Positions 22,205 through 33,744 of a stretch of 64,000 nucleotides of DNA are shown in pieces (the first letter of the stretch is position 1; every line of letters begins with the position of its first letter). The position numbers were made by a program, and so were the translations under genes. The DNA comes from Micrasema longulum (Eukaryota > Arthropoda > Insecta > Trichoptera > Brachycentridae). Location: positions 62,001 through 126,000 of the forward strand of contig JAGVSM010003945.1 in the NCBI GenBank assembly GCA_022494885.1, in the 5' to 3' direction. The notes below the pieces were generated by a model. It was given only the letters and a program-made list of their open reading frames with translations. It made no database searches and was not told where the DNA came from.

Positions 22205-22735
22205 ATACAAACAAACGAACCATCACGCCGTTTCCCCGTAGGGATAGGAAGAGAGGATAGAACGCCATATCACTCTATCTTGGCATACAGACCTCCTTTC
22301 CTCTACATTTATACATCTTCTCATGCGCGCACGCCGATTATTCCTACTTTTGACATGTCCATCTTCAAGTATTTGATGGACTTGCTCTTGCCATGTCTGT
22401 CTCGGCCTTTCTCGTTTTCTGCATCCATCAACATTTGCATCGTAGATCCTTTTAGCCGTTCTTTCGTTGTCCATTCACTCTACATGTCCAAACCAGCGCA
22501 GCATCCCTATCTTGATTCTGTCGATAATGCATATCTCAGCCTTACACAAATCACGGATCTCGACATTTGTGCACCTATCATACATCGTTTTGCCACACAT
22601 TCACCTGAAGGATCGCATTTCGACAACATTTAACCTACTTTCATCATCATTTTTCCAATTCCATACTTCGCTCCTATATATTAGAGTTGGCACTAGAACT
22701 CCGTTGTGAACTGCTAGTTTAGCCTCCTGAGATAA
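22205..22735 (-). pseudogene. RTE-like LINE (family A) C-terminal fragment
   Basis: The minus strand from 22735 reads AKLAVHNGVLVPTLIYRSE, WNWKNDDESRLNVVEMRSF, CTNVEIRDLCKAEICIIDRI, KIGMLRWFGHVEW in one frame. It then continues in another frame (22474-22223) to the WRSILSSYPYGETA end. The order matches the copy at 50757-51402. At least two frameshifts or stops. The 183-residue plus-strand frame here is a shadow. Confidence 0.8.
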
Positions 22736-22809
22736 ACATAACAAGTAGCTTTGTAAGTATTATTATTACTGTGGATAATTTACATAGCGCAATTTTTGTG
22801 AAAATCACC

Positions 22810-23114
22810 TCAAGGTCGCTGTACAATAAATATCCCAACACGTCTTGCAGCTACATAGCGCATTGGCGGTTGAGATTCAAGTTCCTCATTTCCAAATTTA
22901 ATTTGATAACAGACAGGAGCCAGATTACATCATGTCTTGCAGCTACAGAGCGTACGGACGGTATAAAACCTAGCCCCAATTTACATTATTTAAAAATTTG
23001 AATATGGTTTTTCTGATTATTTGTTAAAAATCGTTTACAAATAAGAGCTGGATTACAACAAATCCTGCAGCTACAAAGCGCATAGACGGTTGGAATCCTA
23101 AACCCTATTTATGA
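22810..23114 (+). repeat. Three diverged tandem units (about 90-130 bp)
   Basis: Each unit contains TCTTGCAGCTACATAGCGCA or a variant (about 22841, 22932 and 23066) followed by a GGACGGTT/GGCGGTT-like word, and a GAGCYRGATTACA-type lead-in in units two and three. Confidence 0.65.
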
Positions 23115-24649
23115 ATTTTAAGTTTGAAATAATTTGATAGTTTATGACAATGATTCAAATAAAAAAAACATACATTAGCAGAGCAGTAAGTTAGTCAAAT
23201 ATTCATAATAACAAGTAAACAATAAAGAACCAAATAAATAAAGCACTGTTTTCACATATTGTATTATTGTTCGAAAGATGGAAGCAACTACCGATGTCTG
23301 AGGGGTCTGCCTGGTAGCCGAAAACACATTAGCTACATCGTTCCGGGTAATTTCTGGTAGATACTATGCTCATGTGCACCGAGGGATGAAACCTTTTGTT
23401 TCATCGGCTTTGTGTCCATTTTACTATTTTTCACGTATTTTAGTTTATTGCAATAAAATATATCGTTTTCATTTTCACCTTTTATTTTTTTTTGTTTGCT
23501 TTGGTACACATTGACAACTAATAAAACACTAAATTAATGTTTTTTCAACAATATAGAACATGTTTTGAATTTAAAGCCATAGTTGGAGAGAGGAACTATA
23601 TTCCACGCACAACCTGTACGAAGGCTGAGCGTGAACATTGTACGTTATGTCAAAGATACAACTGTGAAGGACTTGTATGAATGAACTTATAAGGCAAAAG
23701 AGCTTTCACATAGATACAAAGAATAAATGTGTTCAAATTAGTAAGTGAAATTTCATTCAACGTAAAAGCACGTGGAAAATACAATATTGTTCTGTCCCAG
23801 AACTCGACCATTGTCTATGAGTAAACAGCAATTTGTAAAACAGGACATTGTTTCGAGACATTGTCACGAAGATAGACGAGCAGGCTTTTTAATAAGTACC
23901 AACAACATCACGCGCGGCCGCATTGTCCTCGTGTGAACGCGCACGTGCAGAACCTTAATTATTTTATAAATGTATTACATACAATAAGTATACATATTTA
24001 ATAACAGGGAATCTATATAAAACGAAAACGGAGTGTTCTCTGTTTAGGATAGTCTCCATCTAACATGGCTCAGCCTGTTCTAAGATGGAGATTTTTTATC
24101 TTTTAAAGCATTTCTATACTAAAGTAGTTCTATACTAATATAATAATAACAAAAAAAAACAAAAACTACTTAATTATAAATGCCTAGCTAATATGACAAT
24201 ACCGATTTGCTCGACGCGTGGGCGTCGTTACCGCGTATTCATTCAAATGGGGGCAGTTTTTTTTTTTTTTTTTTAGTTCGTTTTTTAACAATTCCAATAC
24301 ATTTCAGTATAAAATTATTAATATTTTTCGTGTATTCATTTTCGCAGCGCTCACGTGGGAACTGCAACCGAATTTACGTCCTGTCTCAACGTTCTATCCT
24401 GCGCGGTCGACGCTGTTCATGGAGCTGAGACAAGACAATATTGTCGTATTTATTGTATTGTCTACGTGTAAACGATACTTAAAAAAGATAATCACTGAAC
24501 ACATTGAATCCTGAAATATCAACAAACATAATTTTAATTTTATTTACCAATCATTTGGTTGACACCGGACATAATTTCAAGATTAATTCAGAAAATGACA
24601 AAATTATAGATAAATATATAATTACCTAAATGGAACAGAATAAAATAAA
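23115..24649. other. No gene recognised
   Basis: Contains a GC-rich patch at 23900-23960 (CGCGCGGCCGC), and a hairpin of TCTCCATCT and its complement around 24053-24090. The frames at 24207-24514 have no motif. Confidence 0.35.
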
Positions 24650-24985
24650 ATAGAGCCCGCATAATCCTTATCCTTATTTTTGTGTATGTAAATTAATTTT
24701 AGTGTATTTTATTACATCTTATATGTTTTGATTTTCTCTTTTCTTAAAAAAAAAAATTATGTTTCGTATGTTTAACTCAATTTTATTTCTTTAACTCAAT
24801 CATTATTCTTATCTTTCACTAATCTTAATCTTTATTATTACTTAAATTGATTTTACACACTTATTTTATATAATTTATGAAAGATTGTGGAGTTCTATAA
24901 TTGAGAATATATATAAAGAACGTTTGTAATGCTTACTTTAAAAATGTATGTATTTTATGTATTCTTGTTGAACTTCCAAATAAAT
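24650..24985 (+). mobile_element. LINE 3' UTR tail (TTGAACTTCC type)
   Basis: TTCTATAATTGAGAATATAT and a TGTATTCTTGTTGAACTTCC end before AAATAAATAAAATAAA. A related tail with TTCTATAATTGAAGATATAT is at 57700-57870. Confidence 0.5.
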
Positions 24986-25009
24986 AAAATAAAAAAATGT
25001 TACAATGGA

Positions 25010-25375
25010 AAGTTAAGGGTAAGAGGCCCTGTTATAGGTCCTGTCATCCGACATGTACAGTTCTAGTGGCTTCCAAAAATAATTTCAAGGCTTTTAAGAA
25101 AATTATTACGGCAAATTGGTCATGTCCAATCAATTTAATTCCAGTCAGTAAAGAATTCGCTTCCCTCTTTTTCTCGATCCAATGAAGTGCGCATTATGTA
25201 CTTCCGGATAACCTTCTTTCAGCACAAAGATGCTGAGGCTACCAGATTACAGAGAGCTCCTTCGGGCAGCTTTTCTCGTTTGGCAACGAGCAATTTTTCC
25301 GTGTATGTGGGCACCGCTAAGGAGGCTTAGGTCCTCAGGCGCGGTGTGCGGTATGTGGTGGACAAGCTGTATATT
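25010..25375 (+). mobile_element. Unclassified ~340-bp interspersed element, family R (plus copy)
   Basis: Shares a full-length alignment with the minus-strand copy at 41548-41885 (GTGGCTTCCAAAAATAATTT, TTGGTCATGTCCAATCAATT, CAGATTACAGAGAGCTCC, GGTATGTGGTGGACAAGC) and a partial copy at 48850-49020. It is moderately GC-rich compared with the flanks and has no long conserved reading frame. Confidence 0.75.
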
Positions 25376-25384
25376 TGTCGATAT

Positions 25385-25603
25385 TTCTATCACAAAATAT
25401 TTAATTTTTCCAGTATTTTTATAACTAGTAATATTATTTTTAAACCGTGTATCTTTTTTTTTTGACTCCTTAATTTGCAAATAACTGTTTAGTAATATTT
25501 TTTTTAAAATACTATATTTTACTTATTTCACTTACATGTGTGTATTTTATTATATGCAACTTATATGTAAAAGGAGTGCCGTTTATTTCAATAAAATAAA
25601 ATT
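25385..25603 (+). mobile_element. LINE 3' UTR tail, GGCACTAAGTGCC family (copy 3, hairpin damaged)
   Basis: Aligns with 7930-8155, but the terminal stem is reduced to AAAAGGAGTGCCG before TTTCAATAAAATAAAATT. Confidence 0.7.
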
Positions 25604-25639
25604 AAAATAAGATAACGTATAATTAATTGTTTTAAACAA

Positions 25640-25745
25640 AAAACATCAAAACATACAATTTTTTATACAGAAAGTTAGATTTAACTTAAAAGATAATTCA
25701 AAAGAACTCAGTTTACTTTGTATATTGTAATCGGGGCCTTGAAAT
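25640..25745 (+). mobile_element. GGGCCC-MITE right-end fragment
   Basis: TTTTTTATACAGAAAGTTAG, TTTACTTTGTATATTG and TAATCGGGGCCTTG match the family's right half. Confidence 0.55.
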
Positions 25746-26735
25746 ATATTTCATTTGCGTTGATTTTGGTTTTTACTCTGCACTGAACATAAGTATGTTC
25801 GGGACTTATTAGTTTTACAAGTCAGGCCGACGATGTGTACTTACATATTATATCATATGGAAAGCATAGTATTGCACTCCTACCTCCTTGCTTTCTGGAT
25901 TAAAAGATTGATTATCATTATATTTATAGATTTTAATAGGAGTGAGTAATTACAATACTAAGTATTAAATTATTTATTACGAAGTACAAACAAGCGCGTC
26001 ATATGACCACATGTTGTGATAACAAAGAACGAAAATTACAAATCTTCAAGTTTTAACGAAGAAATATAAATTGCTGCGTCACTTTTTTTAGTACATTAGG
26101 TACATTATTTGAAGATAACTAAAATAATATCGTAGACAGATAACAGAAGGTCAATAGTATGCAAAAAGATAAATCCAAAGAGCTCAAAGCAGGTAAATTA
26201 TACATATACAAAAATCAAGATAGAATAGAGTTTATGGAGGAATTCACATATAATAAACAAAAATAATAATAAAAGAAAAATACCGTTTGCAACAAAAAAG
26301 TTTTCATTCTATTATTTCTGGAGTAGTAGATTTTTTTTTAATTGTGCATCACAGGCATTATCTACATTGTGTTAGGTACAACAGGATATAAAAATATCGT
26401 AACAATAATTCAAGAAATTAACAAGTACTCAATTTCAAAAAAATCCGGTGCTTGTCTAGAAATATTTGAACATACCAAAAATATTTTTGATTAAACTAAC
26501 TGGTCCAAGAAAAGTACTAAAAATTGAAAATTGTTAAAACTGTTTTTTTTCCTGGGCCTAAAAAACAACGAGAAAGTAACAGATTTTCAATTGTATATAA
26601 AATAAAATAGAATTTCCCGTAAATTACAGGGTTGAAACCACAGATAACACAGTAAGGGTTGCCAATAAAAAGCATGACATGCTGGTTTTATATATTGTGC
26701 AACAACTATGGTGAAGGTGTTTAGTGGGTTTATTT
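25746..26735. other. No gene recognised
   Basis: AT-rich and without repeats recognised inside this window. Confidence 0.35.
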
Positions 26736-26815
26736 GGAGTCCTGACGAAGATACAGGCACGTCTCGAAGATATAGAAAAGTCAGTAAGTGGTTATATACA
26801 AATATTTAATAAAAA
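26736..26815 (+). repeat. Retroelement-like tail with CTGACGA box (copy 2)
   Basis: CTGACGA at 26742-26748, then AGATACAGGCACGTCTCGAA and GTAAGTGGTTATATACAAAT. Same family as bases 1-80. A GAAG in place of GAAA and poor helix II closure make hammerhead function doubtful. Confidence 0.45.
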
Positions 26816-26819
26816 ATAA

Positions 26820-27050
26820 AAAATACAAAATGTCTTGAAACGTTTTTAATTATAGGTTTCCAACGAAGTAACTTCAAAATTTCATAAATGAATGTGTATT
26901 TTTGTAGGAAAATTAGATTTAACTTCATAAATAGACAATGTAAGGTATGTTCAAACACAGGGAGAATAGTGAATGTTGCTAATGCGCATTGCATTAAGTG
27001 ATTAAACCTGCCATACCTCGAGTAAATGCCTAAAATTGATCTATCCTTCA
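26820..27050 (-). repeat. Decayed MITE and foldback fragments
   Basis: 26840-26945 resembles the interior of the GGGCCC-MITE (TTTCCAACGAAGTAACTTC, TAGACAATG). 26945-27050 resembles the foldback-element interior (GTTCAAACACAGGGAGAATA, GTGAATGTTGC). Both are diverged. Confidence 0.4.
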
Positions 27051-28137
27051 CAAAAATGTTATCTATCTATATTGAAAACCTCCATAAATATTTATTTTCC
27101 AATTTTCCCATTTGAATAAATCTGTAGCAATACAAACGTAAATATGTATTAATTGTTCCACCCGGAAGTAACACGTTATGTGTAGTGTAAATAAGAAAGA
27201 TGCTCTTCAAACATCGTAATAATCATTGAATTAACGTTAAAAACGTATATTGCAAACAATATTATCAAATAAATGCAACAACTTAAGACTCTTGTAGTAA
27301 GCCATATTAATACTATGGTTGCCAAACTGTCATGTCGTAGGTAAATGCATTTGAATAATAAATATAGCAACAAAGAAAAATAACAGTTTTAAGGAAACAA
27401 AATAATTGTATCCGTTAATTAGCAACAACATTTATTTTTTCAATTAAATTGCTTTTTTATTTATTTTAATTTTACTAAGCATTTAAATACAAATTTACAA
27501 AATAATCTGAACATAAATGGCATATTATAAAATATAAAAAAATCTACTTTTTGTGGCTTTATGGAGATTTTTTTATCTATATATACACTTAAAAGGCAGG
27601 TTTGATTTGAGAAAATACGAACATATTGTTTAATAGCATGATTTTAATTTTTTTTAAATAAAAAGACGAACAAAAAATAAAAAGCAATTTTTAAGTATTT
27701 TTTTTAAATCGAAGCTATACTGTGAGGAAAGAAAGATGTAAAAACAGGATGGAGAGAAGAAGTGGTTGCGCAAGTGGTTGGTGGGATCTGGTGGTTTGTG
27801 GCTGGGTGAACCGCCAGTTGATAAAGGTCCACCTATCCTACATCCCACCCTGTGATTTTTCAACTTCCAATACCTATATATTTATTTATTCTCCTAGTCA
27901 CTATGGCCACGAGTAGCTACGGTTGCTATGAGAACAATTATTAATATCTATAGCAATCAATATTAACGATCTTGTGTTTTCTCTTTGTGTAATTGTTTGC
28001 CAACAACCGCATGTTTTCATTATTCTTCTGCCCGCATCCGCTAGCCCTTTTAATACACGCACACTTTTTCATCTACTGACTGCCGCTGCATTTATAGGTA
28101 TAATATATTCATCCCTGCCATCATTTACTAAAAGTGT
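27051..28137. other. No gene recognised
   Basis: 27600-27870 has a GC-richer patch with minus-strand frame GRIGGPLSTGGSPSHKPPD, of unclear origin. No domain identified. Confidence 0.35.
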
Positions 28138-28465
28138 TAAGACTGTAGTCGGGTAAAACGCACGAAAAATGAGGAAATCATACGATTTTGCCATTTTAAA
28201 ATATAACTTTTTTTTAAAGTATTACCAAAGGCATAATTTACGTAAAAATAAAGGAAAACGTCAAGAAAATGTATGTGATTTTAAATATTTAAGATTTTGC
28301 TTCCGCTATTTTAATGTTCAATTTATTATCTTTAAATCGTTGGAACAAATTTTACTTTAATACTTGGTCTTTATATGAGAATCGAGATACCAAAGTTTAG
28401 TCTAAATTTGAAATGGCGTAATCTGCCGGTCGAAAAGTAATTATACTTTAGTTATATAAAACATT
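28138..28465 (+). repeat. Interspersed repeat, family D (copy 1)
   Basis: CTGTAGTCGGGTAAAACGCA, ATTTTGCCATTTTAAAAT, TTTAGTCTAAATTTGAAATG and GCGTAATCTGCCGGTC are shared with 49083-49315. The start segment recurs inverted at 49735-49840. Confidence 0.65.
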
Positions 28466-28496
28466 TAATTACATGTTTTATAATAATAAATAAATT

Positions 28497-28565
28497 TGAT
28501 GTGGCGTTTCATTCTCTCTGCCTTCCCTTGCGGGAAAACGGCGTGATGGTTTGTTGTTGTTAACA
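28497..28565 (+). mobile_element. Extreme 3' end of RTE-like LINE family A
   Basis: GATGTGGCGTTTCATTCTCT, CCCTTGCGGGAAAACGGCGT and GATGGT correspond to the last codons (WR-S-AYP-GKTA) and the stop of family A, seen inverted at 22205-22270. It is only about 70 bases, an extremely 5'-truncated insertion. Confidence 0.65.
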
Positions 28566-30984
28566 GTCAGATAAATCCGTAATACAAGATTTGTTTATTT
28601 ATAAATGTACTTTTATTTAAAACAATAGTCAAAACATACCTATGTACAGTGGGTTAAAATATTCATTATGCCATATTTAAGAGGCAATGCCTGTTTAATA
28701 GACCGATGATTTTTTAAATCAATTTAATTAATATTAGAAGGGATCAATAAAAAAATGTGCGAAACTATAGCGGAGTCAAATGGCTATCTCTCTGAAGGGA
28801 TCTGCAAATTTGGAACCAAATTATCGGGAAGCAGAAGGATGCACCACCAAATTGCTAGGAGGAATCCAGCTGCTACGTCCGGCTAGAACGACCACTTTGT
28901 AAGGGGTCCTTCGATTAGTTTTGTAGCTGTAAACTGTAAAATAAAAGACGTTGCTTCTCTGCAGGAATTTATTATTGTTAACTCATCCGGGCCTAAGCGG
29001 GGTATCTAGTTCCCCCAGGAACACATTATTTTCAATAAGTTTTTTTGTTGATAATTATATTGATTTCAGTTTTTACATGATCCTACCCCATAATTAAAAA
29101 AATATTTTTTCTCGCATTCTTTCAATAATAATTTTTTAAATTGTCTTTGCTTACCCTCCGTGCAAACAGCAAACATTACAGTTCATCGCTCTACAGTTAA
29201 ATTATCTTTGATATGTTGGTCAGCTCACACGAGTGCTTTTTGTTATTTAGTCGCTTTTTTCCAGCTAAAACCACAAAAATTCAAATTTCGAGCTTTGCAT
29301 GCATTTCTCTTCCCAACTGCCCGCTATACCGCCGCAATATCGCGTGACGAGACTAGAACAGTGCTGTTCAACGTGTCACAACGAGAGCAGCGCAATATCA
29401 TACAGCATTTGCTTGCAACAGTATTTTATTTAAAAAATGTATGAATTTCGCCAAAAACTCAAAATATTATGAAATAGTTTTTGAAGAACACTGCCATGAC
29501 AATCATAATGAAACAATAAAAAAAACACATATTTATAGCATTTTAGCTAGGGTATTATTGGTACACCCCTCAGGAACTTAAGCTTAGGGCAAAGGCTAAA
29601 AGTTAATGCAGGAGTGCTTTGTCATTGTAGGGACCAACAAAATGGGGACCCGCTGAGAATACTATTTCAGGAGCTTGTCGAATAAGGAGGAGCGCAGTAA
29701 GAGAGGGCAAGGAAACAACTCTCCGCTTTATATAATCTCTGTCGGTAGTTCCAAATACAAACTAATTTATTAATCTAATACACAGGAACTTACAAAGAGG
29801 AGCATTAAATAAGAACATTTTCATTATTTAAATTATTAAATGATTATGGCTTTAGGGTTTGAGAACCACTAGTTTACTCTTTGCCTACACCTGACCTTAA
29901 GTAGAATTAGCGTGAAGGGCGTTTTATTCGCTTGTTTTATTACCAGCATGGTTCAATGATCAAAATTTGTATTGAATTAAGCAATTCTACTTGGCGAGAG
30001 GAAAACGGCGAAAGAACCACTGTAAGAAATTAATGAAACTAATTTTACAGATTACGCCGCAGGATAGACGCAGGGAGAATCACTCAATTAGACTATTAAT
30101 TTGTATCTTAAGATTGCCTTTCTAATTAATTAAGAGATAAAATTCTCCAAGCGCAAATACCACATCAAATTACATACATTCATATTATTATTATAAATCA
30201 AATTTCTCTTTTGAAATTTGTATTACTACTAAAATCGCTTTAATAAAATTTTATCGACTTCTCTTGGTTTAAAATCTTCTCCTTATATTGCTTTTTCAAA
30301 TTTTAAAGATTAATGCCTTGTTATTCTTTCTTTTTTCTCTGCTGCATTGGCATGTTTTTATACTTTTAAACTACTTTTAATTACTTATATTATATGTGTA
30401 TATAAAATCAATATGTTGCTGCTCTTACTATAATGTGTCATTAATTTTTTAATTGACTTAAACTTATTGTCTTATATTTCACTTATAGATTCTTCTCATC
30501 GTTTCTTTGAATCCCTTTAAATAAATATGTCTATATTTATGTATTGCCTTTTTTTTATTGCTATTACTATTTTATTTATTTTTTACATCTGAGCATGTTT
30601 TTCATTCTTTATTTCAATTCTTAATTTTTAATCACTCTTACAAATTTTCTTCATTTTTAATATTATTTCCATTTGTAAATACTCACTACTATCTACAAAC
30701 TTTAAAATGTATTTTTTTTACTTAAATTTTAATTTTTAAACAACTTTCATTTATGTTTTTCTTTTTCCTTCTCTTTTTATACTTTCATAATTAACCTTAC
30801 ATATAATTGCTTTATAATATGGAAACTTCACTGGTCCATTAGAATTAAGTCTAATTGTGTAAAATATTAAACTTTGTAACTGTACTGTATGTTTCCAAAA
30901 ATGTATTTTTCGATGCGACAAAACAACTGTTTTATTTTACTTAAGTTTTGTGTTAAATAAAAACAAGTAAAACAACTAATTACA
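28566..30984. other. No gene recognised (long gap)
   Basis: The plus-strand frame 29160-29444 (94 codons) has ordinary composition but no recognisable motif and lies in a moderately GC-rich patch (29150-29420); not called. 30200-30960 is T-rich, like a LINE 3' UTR, with no coding part. Confidence 0.35.
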
Positions 30985-31212
30985 ACCAAATACAGCGTAT
31001 CTCGATCATCGGTTATCTAAGGTTAAGGTAATCATTCTTACGCTCCGGGTGCCTTGCATTGAGGGTATCCAAACTCCCACCGTCTTACCTGCAGCTGTTG
31101 AAGTTTTAATGAAGTGTTAAACCACTTTTTCATTCAATATTTAATGTTGACCTTGTTATGAATTGAACCTGGGACCTCGGGTGTGGTAGACGAACGCCCC
31201 TACCACGCGGTG
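30985..31212 (-). mobile_element. tRNA-derived SINE, family C
   Basis: The minus-strand head at 31212 has TAGGGGCGTTCGTC and a decayed B box (GGTTCAATTCA). The body contains GAGCGTAAGAATGATTACC and ends with GATCGAGATACGCTG. Confidence 0.65.
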
Positions 31213-31957
31213 AAGTAGAAAATACTATAGTCCTTAAAATATAGCTTGATTAGAATGACAGCTGTCAAACTAATTTCATTAGTGATGGGAAATTACTGAT
31301 CACTGATCAAATCATATCAGTTATTTCATGAATCATGAAACTCTGTTTCCAAAAATTGATATAAAAACGCAAAAACAAGGCTATTATAGTGTGTTTAACA
31401 CAATTATTCACCAAAACATGAGACATTCATACTTTTTTCGTGAACAACATCAAATGAATTATTTTTTTATTTGATCAATTTGTCCCATCTCTAACGTTTT
31501 TGCAAAATGATGTAACCTTGTAAGAACGTCGTTAATAATAAGGTTTATTTTAGTTTTCTTTTAGTTTTTAAGCTGATTTTATATATTAATGTTGATTTGC
31601 GTTTCAAGCCAATGCTTTATAATAAATAAATAATTCAATCATACGAGAGTTGTGTAAAAAATACAATTATTAAAAAATAGTTAACGCGCGAGATGAAAAT
31701 GATTTTTCGTGTCAATATAAATAACTCCTTTGACGTTACTACAAATTTATGTCGTCACTTTTTCTAACAACTGTCATTCTAATCATGATACATTTTAAGG
31801 ACTATAGTCCAAGATTCTGCTTCTATTTCACTATTTATAATTAATTTTTGCAAGCTGAATGTTTAGTTGAGGCAGTATTAGGCGAGAAGAAACGAACTAC
31901 TTGCAGTTATTTAATTATATGTTTGATTTGAGTTATTGTCATTTAAAAAATCATTCA
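31213..31957. other. No gene recognised
   Basis: 31215-31275 and 31765-31815 form a loose inverted pair (TATAGTCCTTAAAATA ... TTTAAGGACTATAG, then GAATGACAG ... CTGTCATTCT), so this 600-bp stretch may itself be a MITE with inverted ends. No coding signal. Confidence 0.45.
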
Positions 31958-32170
31958 ACAATGTTTTGTCCAAATTTTTGTGGACAAGGGCTTAGTTTAA
32001 CCCCATAGGAAAATAATCACATGATTAAATTAAAATGTTCTTCATCTCTTGATACGTTGATGATAACAACTCCATAGGGGGTTGAATCCAGCCCTTGTCC
32101 CAAAAACATTGTTGAGAAATCCACCTGGTCCAAGAAAAAGTATAAAAAATTAAAAATATTTTTAGGCGTT
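31958..32170. mobile_element. Foldback element (family F), rearranged part
   Basis: CAACAATGTTTTGTCCAAAT, GACAAGGGCTTAG near 31985 and its inverted form CCAGCCCTTGTCC near 32091 are the two terminal repeats of family F brought close together with little interior. Confidence 0.65.
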
Positions 32171-32439
32171 GCCTAGCATGCGGGTGAAATAATTCAATTA
32201 TACGAGGTTTGTGTAAAAAATAAGGTTCTCAATTTTTTTTCAGGTTTAAGGCATTTTTTATTTGAACTGAAAAATACATTATTAGAAAGCTTAATTTCTT
32301 AACTATTTTTCAACATAATTATCAGATTTTCAACGCATTTTCGTTGACGACTAATCCACTTTTGGAATCCAGCTTCAAGCTTCAGCTTTCCAATTATGTA
32401 TTTTTAGGTTCAAATAAAAAATGCCTTAAACATGAAAAA

Positions 32440-32725
32440 TAATTGAGAACCTTATTTTTACACAATCCTCGTATAAATCTTACCCGCAACGATAAAGGTT
32501 TTAGCTCTTTAACTTCACAAACGTCAACAGGTGGAAGAATCGAATAGAAGAAATATCGAAGAATCGAATCGAAGGAATGTAGATGTTCAAATATAGGCAG
32601 AATGGTAAATGTTACAAAGTGTGTAAATTGACCACTTAAACCAGCCAATGACAGGTCATAAGCCCTGTGGATGCCTAGACTTTTACATTCCTTTCCCTAA
32701 AATGTTCTTGATCTCTGTTGTAATA
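32440..32725. mobile_element. Foldback element (family F), interior plus one arm
   Basis: Shares AAAGGTTTTAGCTCTTTAAC, GGCAGAATGGTAAATGTTAC, CCAATGACAGGTCATAAGCC and ATGTTCTTGATCTCTGTTG with 47389-47836. Confidence 0.7.
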
Positions 32726-33072
32726 TTTTAATTTAAAAATCATTCGTAACATAAGAGTTTTCAAGATAAATAATTAATACAACTTCTTTTTTAAAACATC
32801 TATCCAACTTGTGATGAAGCATTAATCTACCGATTATAAAATTACGAATTTGATTCACGTCATTTCACTATAATATTTAATGAGTTCTCCGTAATAAGTC
32901 ACAAGGACAAAAATAGGAAGGCTGGTTATTTTAGGTAAAATATTACCCAAGGTAAAAATAGCAAATGGAGTTGTTAAAATAAACAAAAGAAGTTATAAAT
33001 ATTGATGATTTATAAATTTTAATGAAAATTAGGTTTAAGTTAGCGGACATTAATATATTATAATATTTACTC
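32726..33072. other. No recognised feature
   Basis: AT-rich, no signal. Confidence 0.35.
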
Positions 33073-33425
33073 TTTTTTAAGACCAAATAAATAAAGGACT
33101 CAAAATGCCGAATACTGTCGAAGTGGGACGGAAGGTCTGCTGATGTATGTCAACTGTCCCTGAACGAGTTTTTTGTGGTTTCCTCTTCACCATAGCAAAT
33201 GTGGAAAAGTTCCTTAACTCTTGTGTGGCTGTGATGTCACACTAGTCGACATAGGACACAAGATTTGATATATCTCTCTTATTTTTAAGACCAAATAAAT
33301 AAAGGACTCAAAATGCCGAATACTGTCGAAGTGGGACGGAAGGTCTGTTGATGTATGTCAGCTGTCCCTGAACGAGTTTTTTGTGGTTCCCTCTTCACCA
33401 TAGCAAATGTGGAAAAGTTCCTTAA
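33073..33425 (+). repeat. Direct tandem duplication, period 208 bp
   Basis: GACCAAATAAATAAAGGACT begins at 33081 and again at 33289. The copies agree over about 140 bases (through GAAAAGTTCCTTAAC), with a few substitutions (TGCTGATG/TGTTGATG, CAACTGTCC/CAGCTGTCC). The intervening segment CTCTTGTGTGGCTGTGATGT is found inverted at 56870-56908. Confidence 0.9.
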
Positions 33426-33744
33426 CAAGGCCATGGCCAAAAATCCCGCCAGAGCCTCGCACTAAAGTTAGAGCGATTGGAAGGAACATACATTTTGCAG
33501 TAAACACGTACAAATAAGCATTGTACATAACAAGCATGGCAAAAAATAAGAAACAGACATTAAAAAAAAAGAAAAAAATAGTTCTCTGGACTGCAGAAAA
33601 TATTTTTTTCTAATAGTAAATAATACGCTGCTTTCGATGGTAAATTAATGCACTGCCATTATATTAGATAAAAATAATGGCTACAATGTTAGTTATAAAA
33701 TCAAACCACCTTATTCTCAAGCACTTACTCTCAAAACTCAGAAG
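33426..33744. other. No recognised feature
   Basis: No coding or repeat signal recognised. Confidence 0.35.

Noticed and set aside
22082..22633. 183-codon plus-strand open frame as a protein gene
   Set aside because: It lies exactly antisense to a recognisable RTE-like LINE tail and has no motif of its own.
29160..29444. 94-codon frame as a host exon
   Set aside because: No domain, no convincing splice context and no partner exons were recognised. Left uncalled, though the local GC content is higher.
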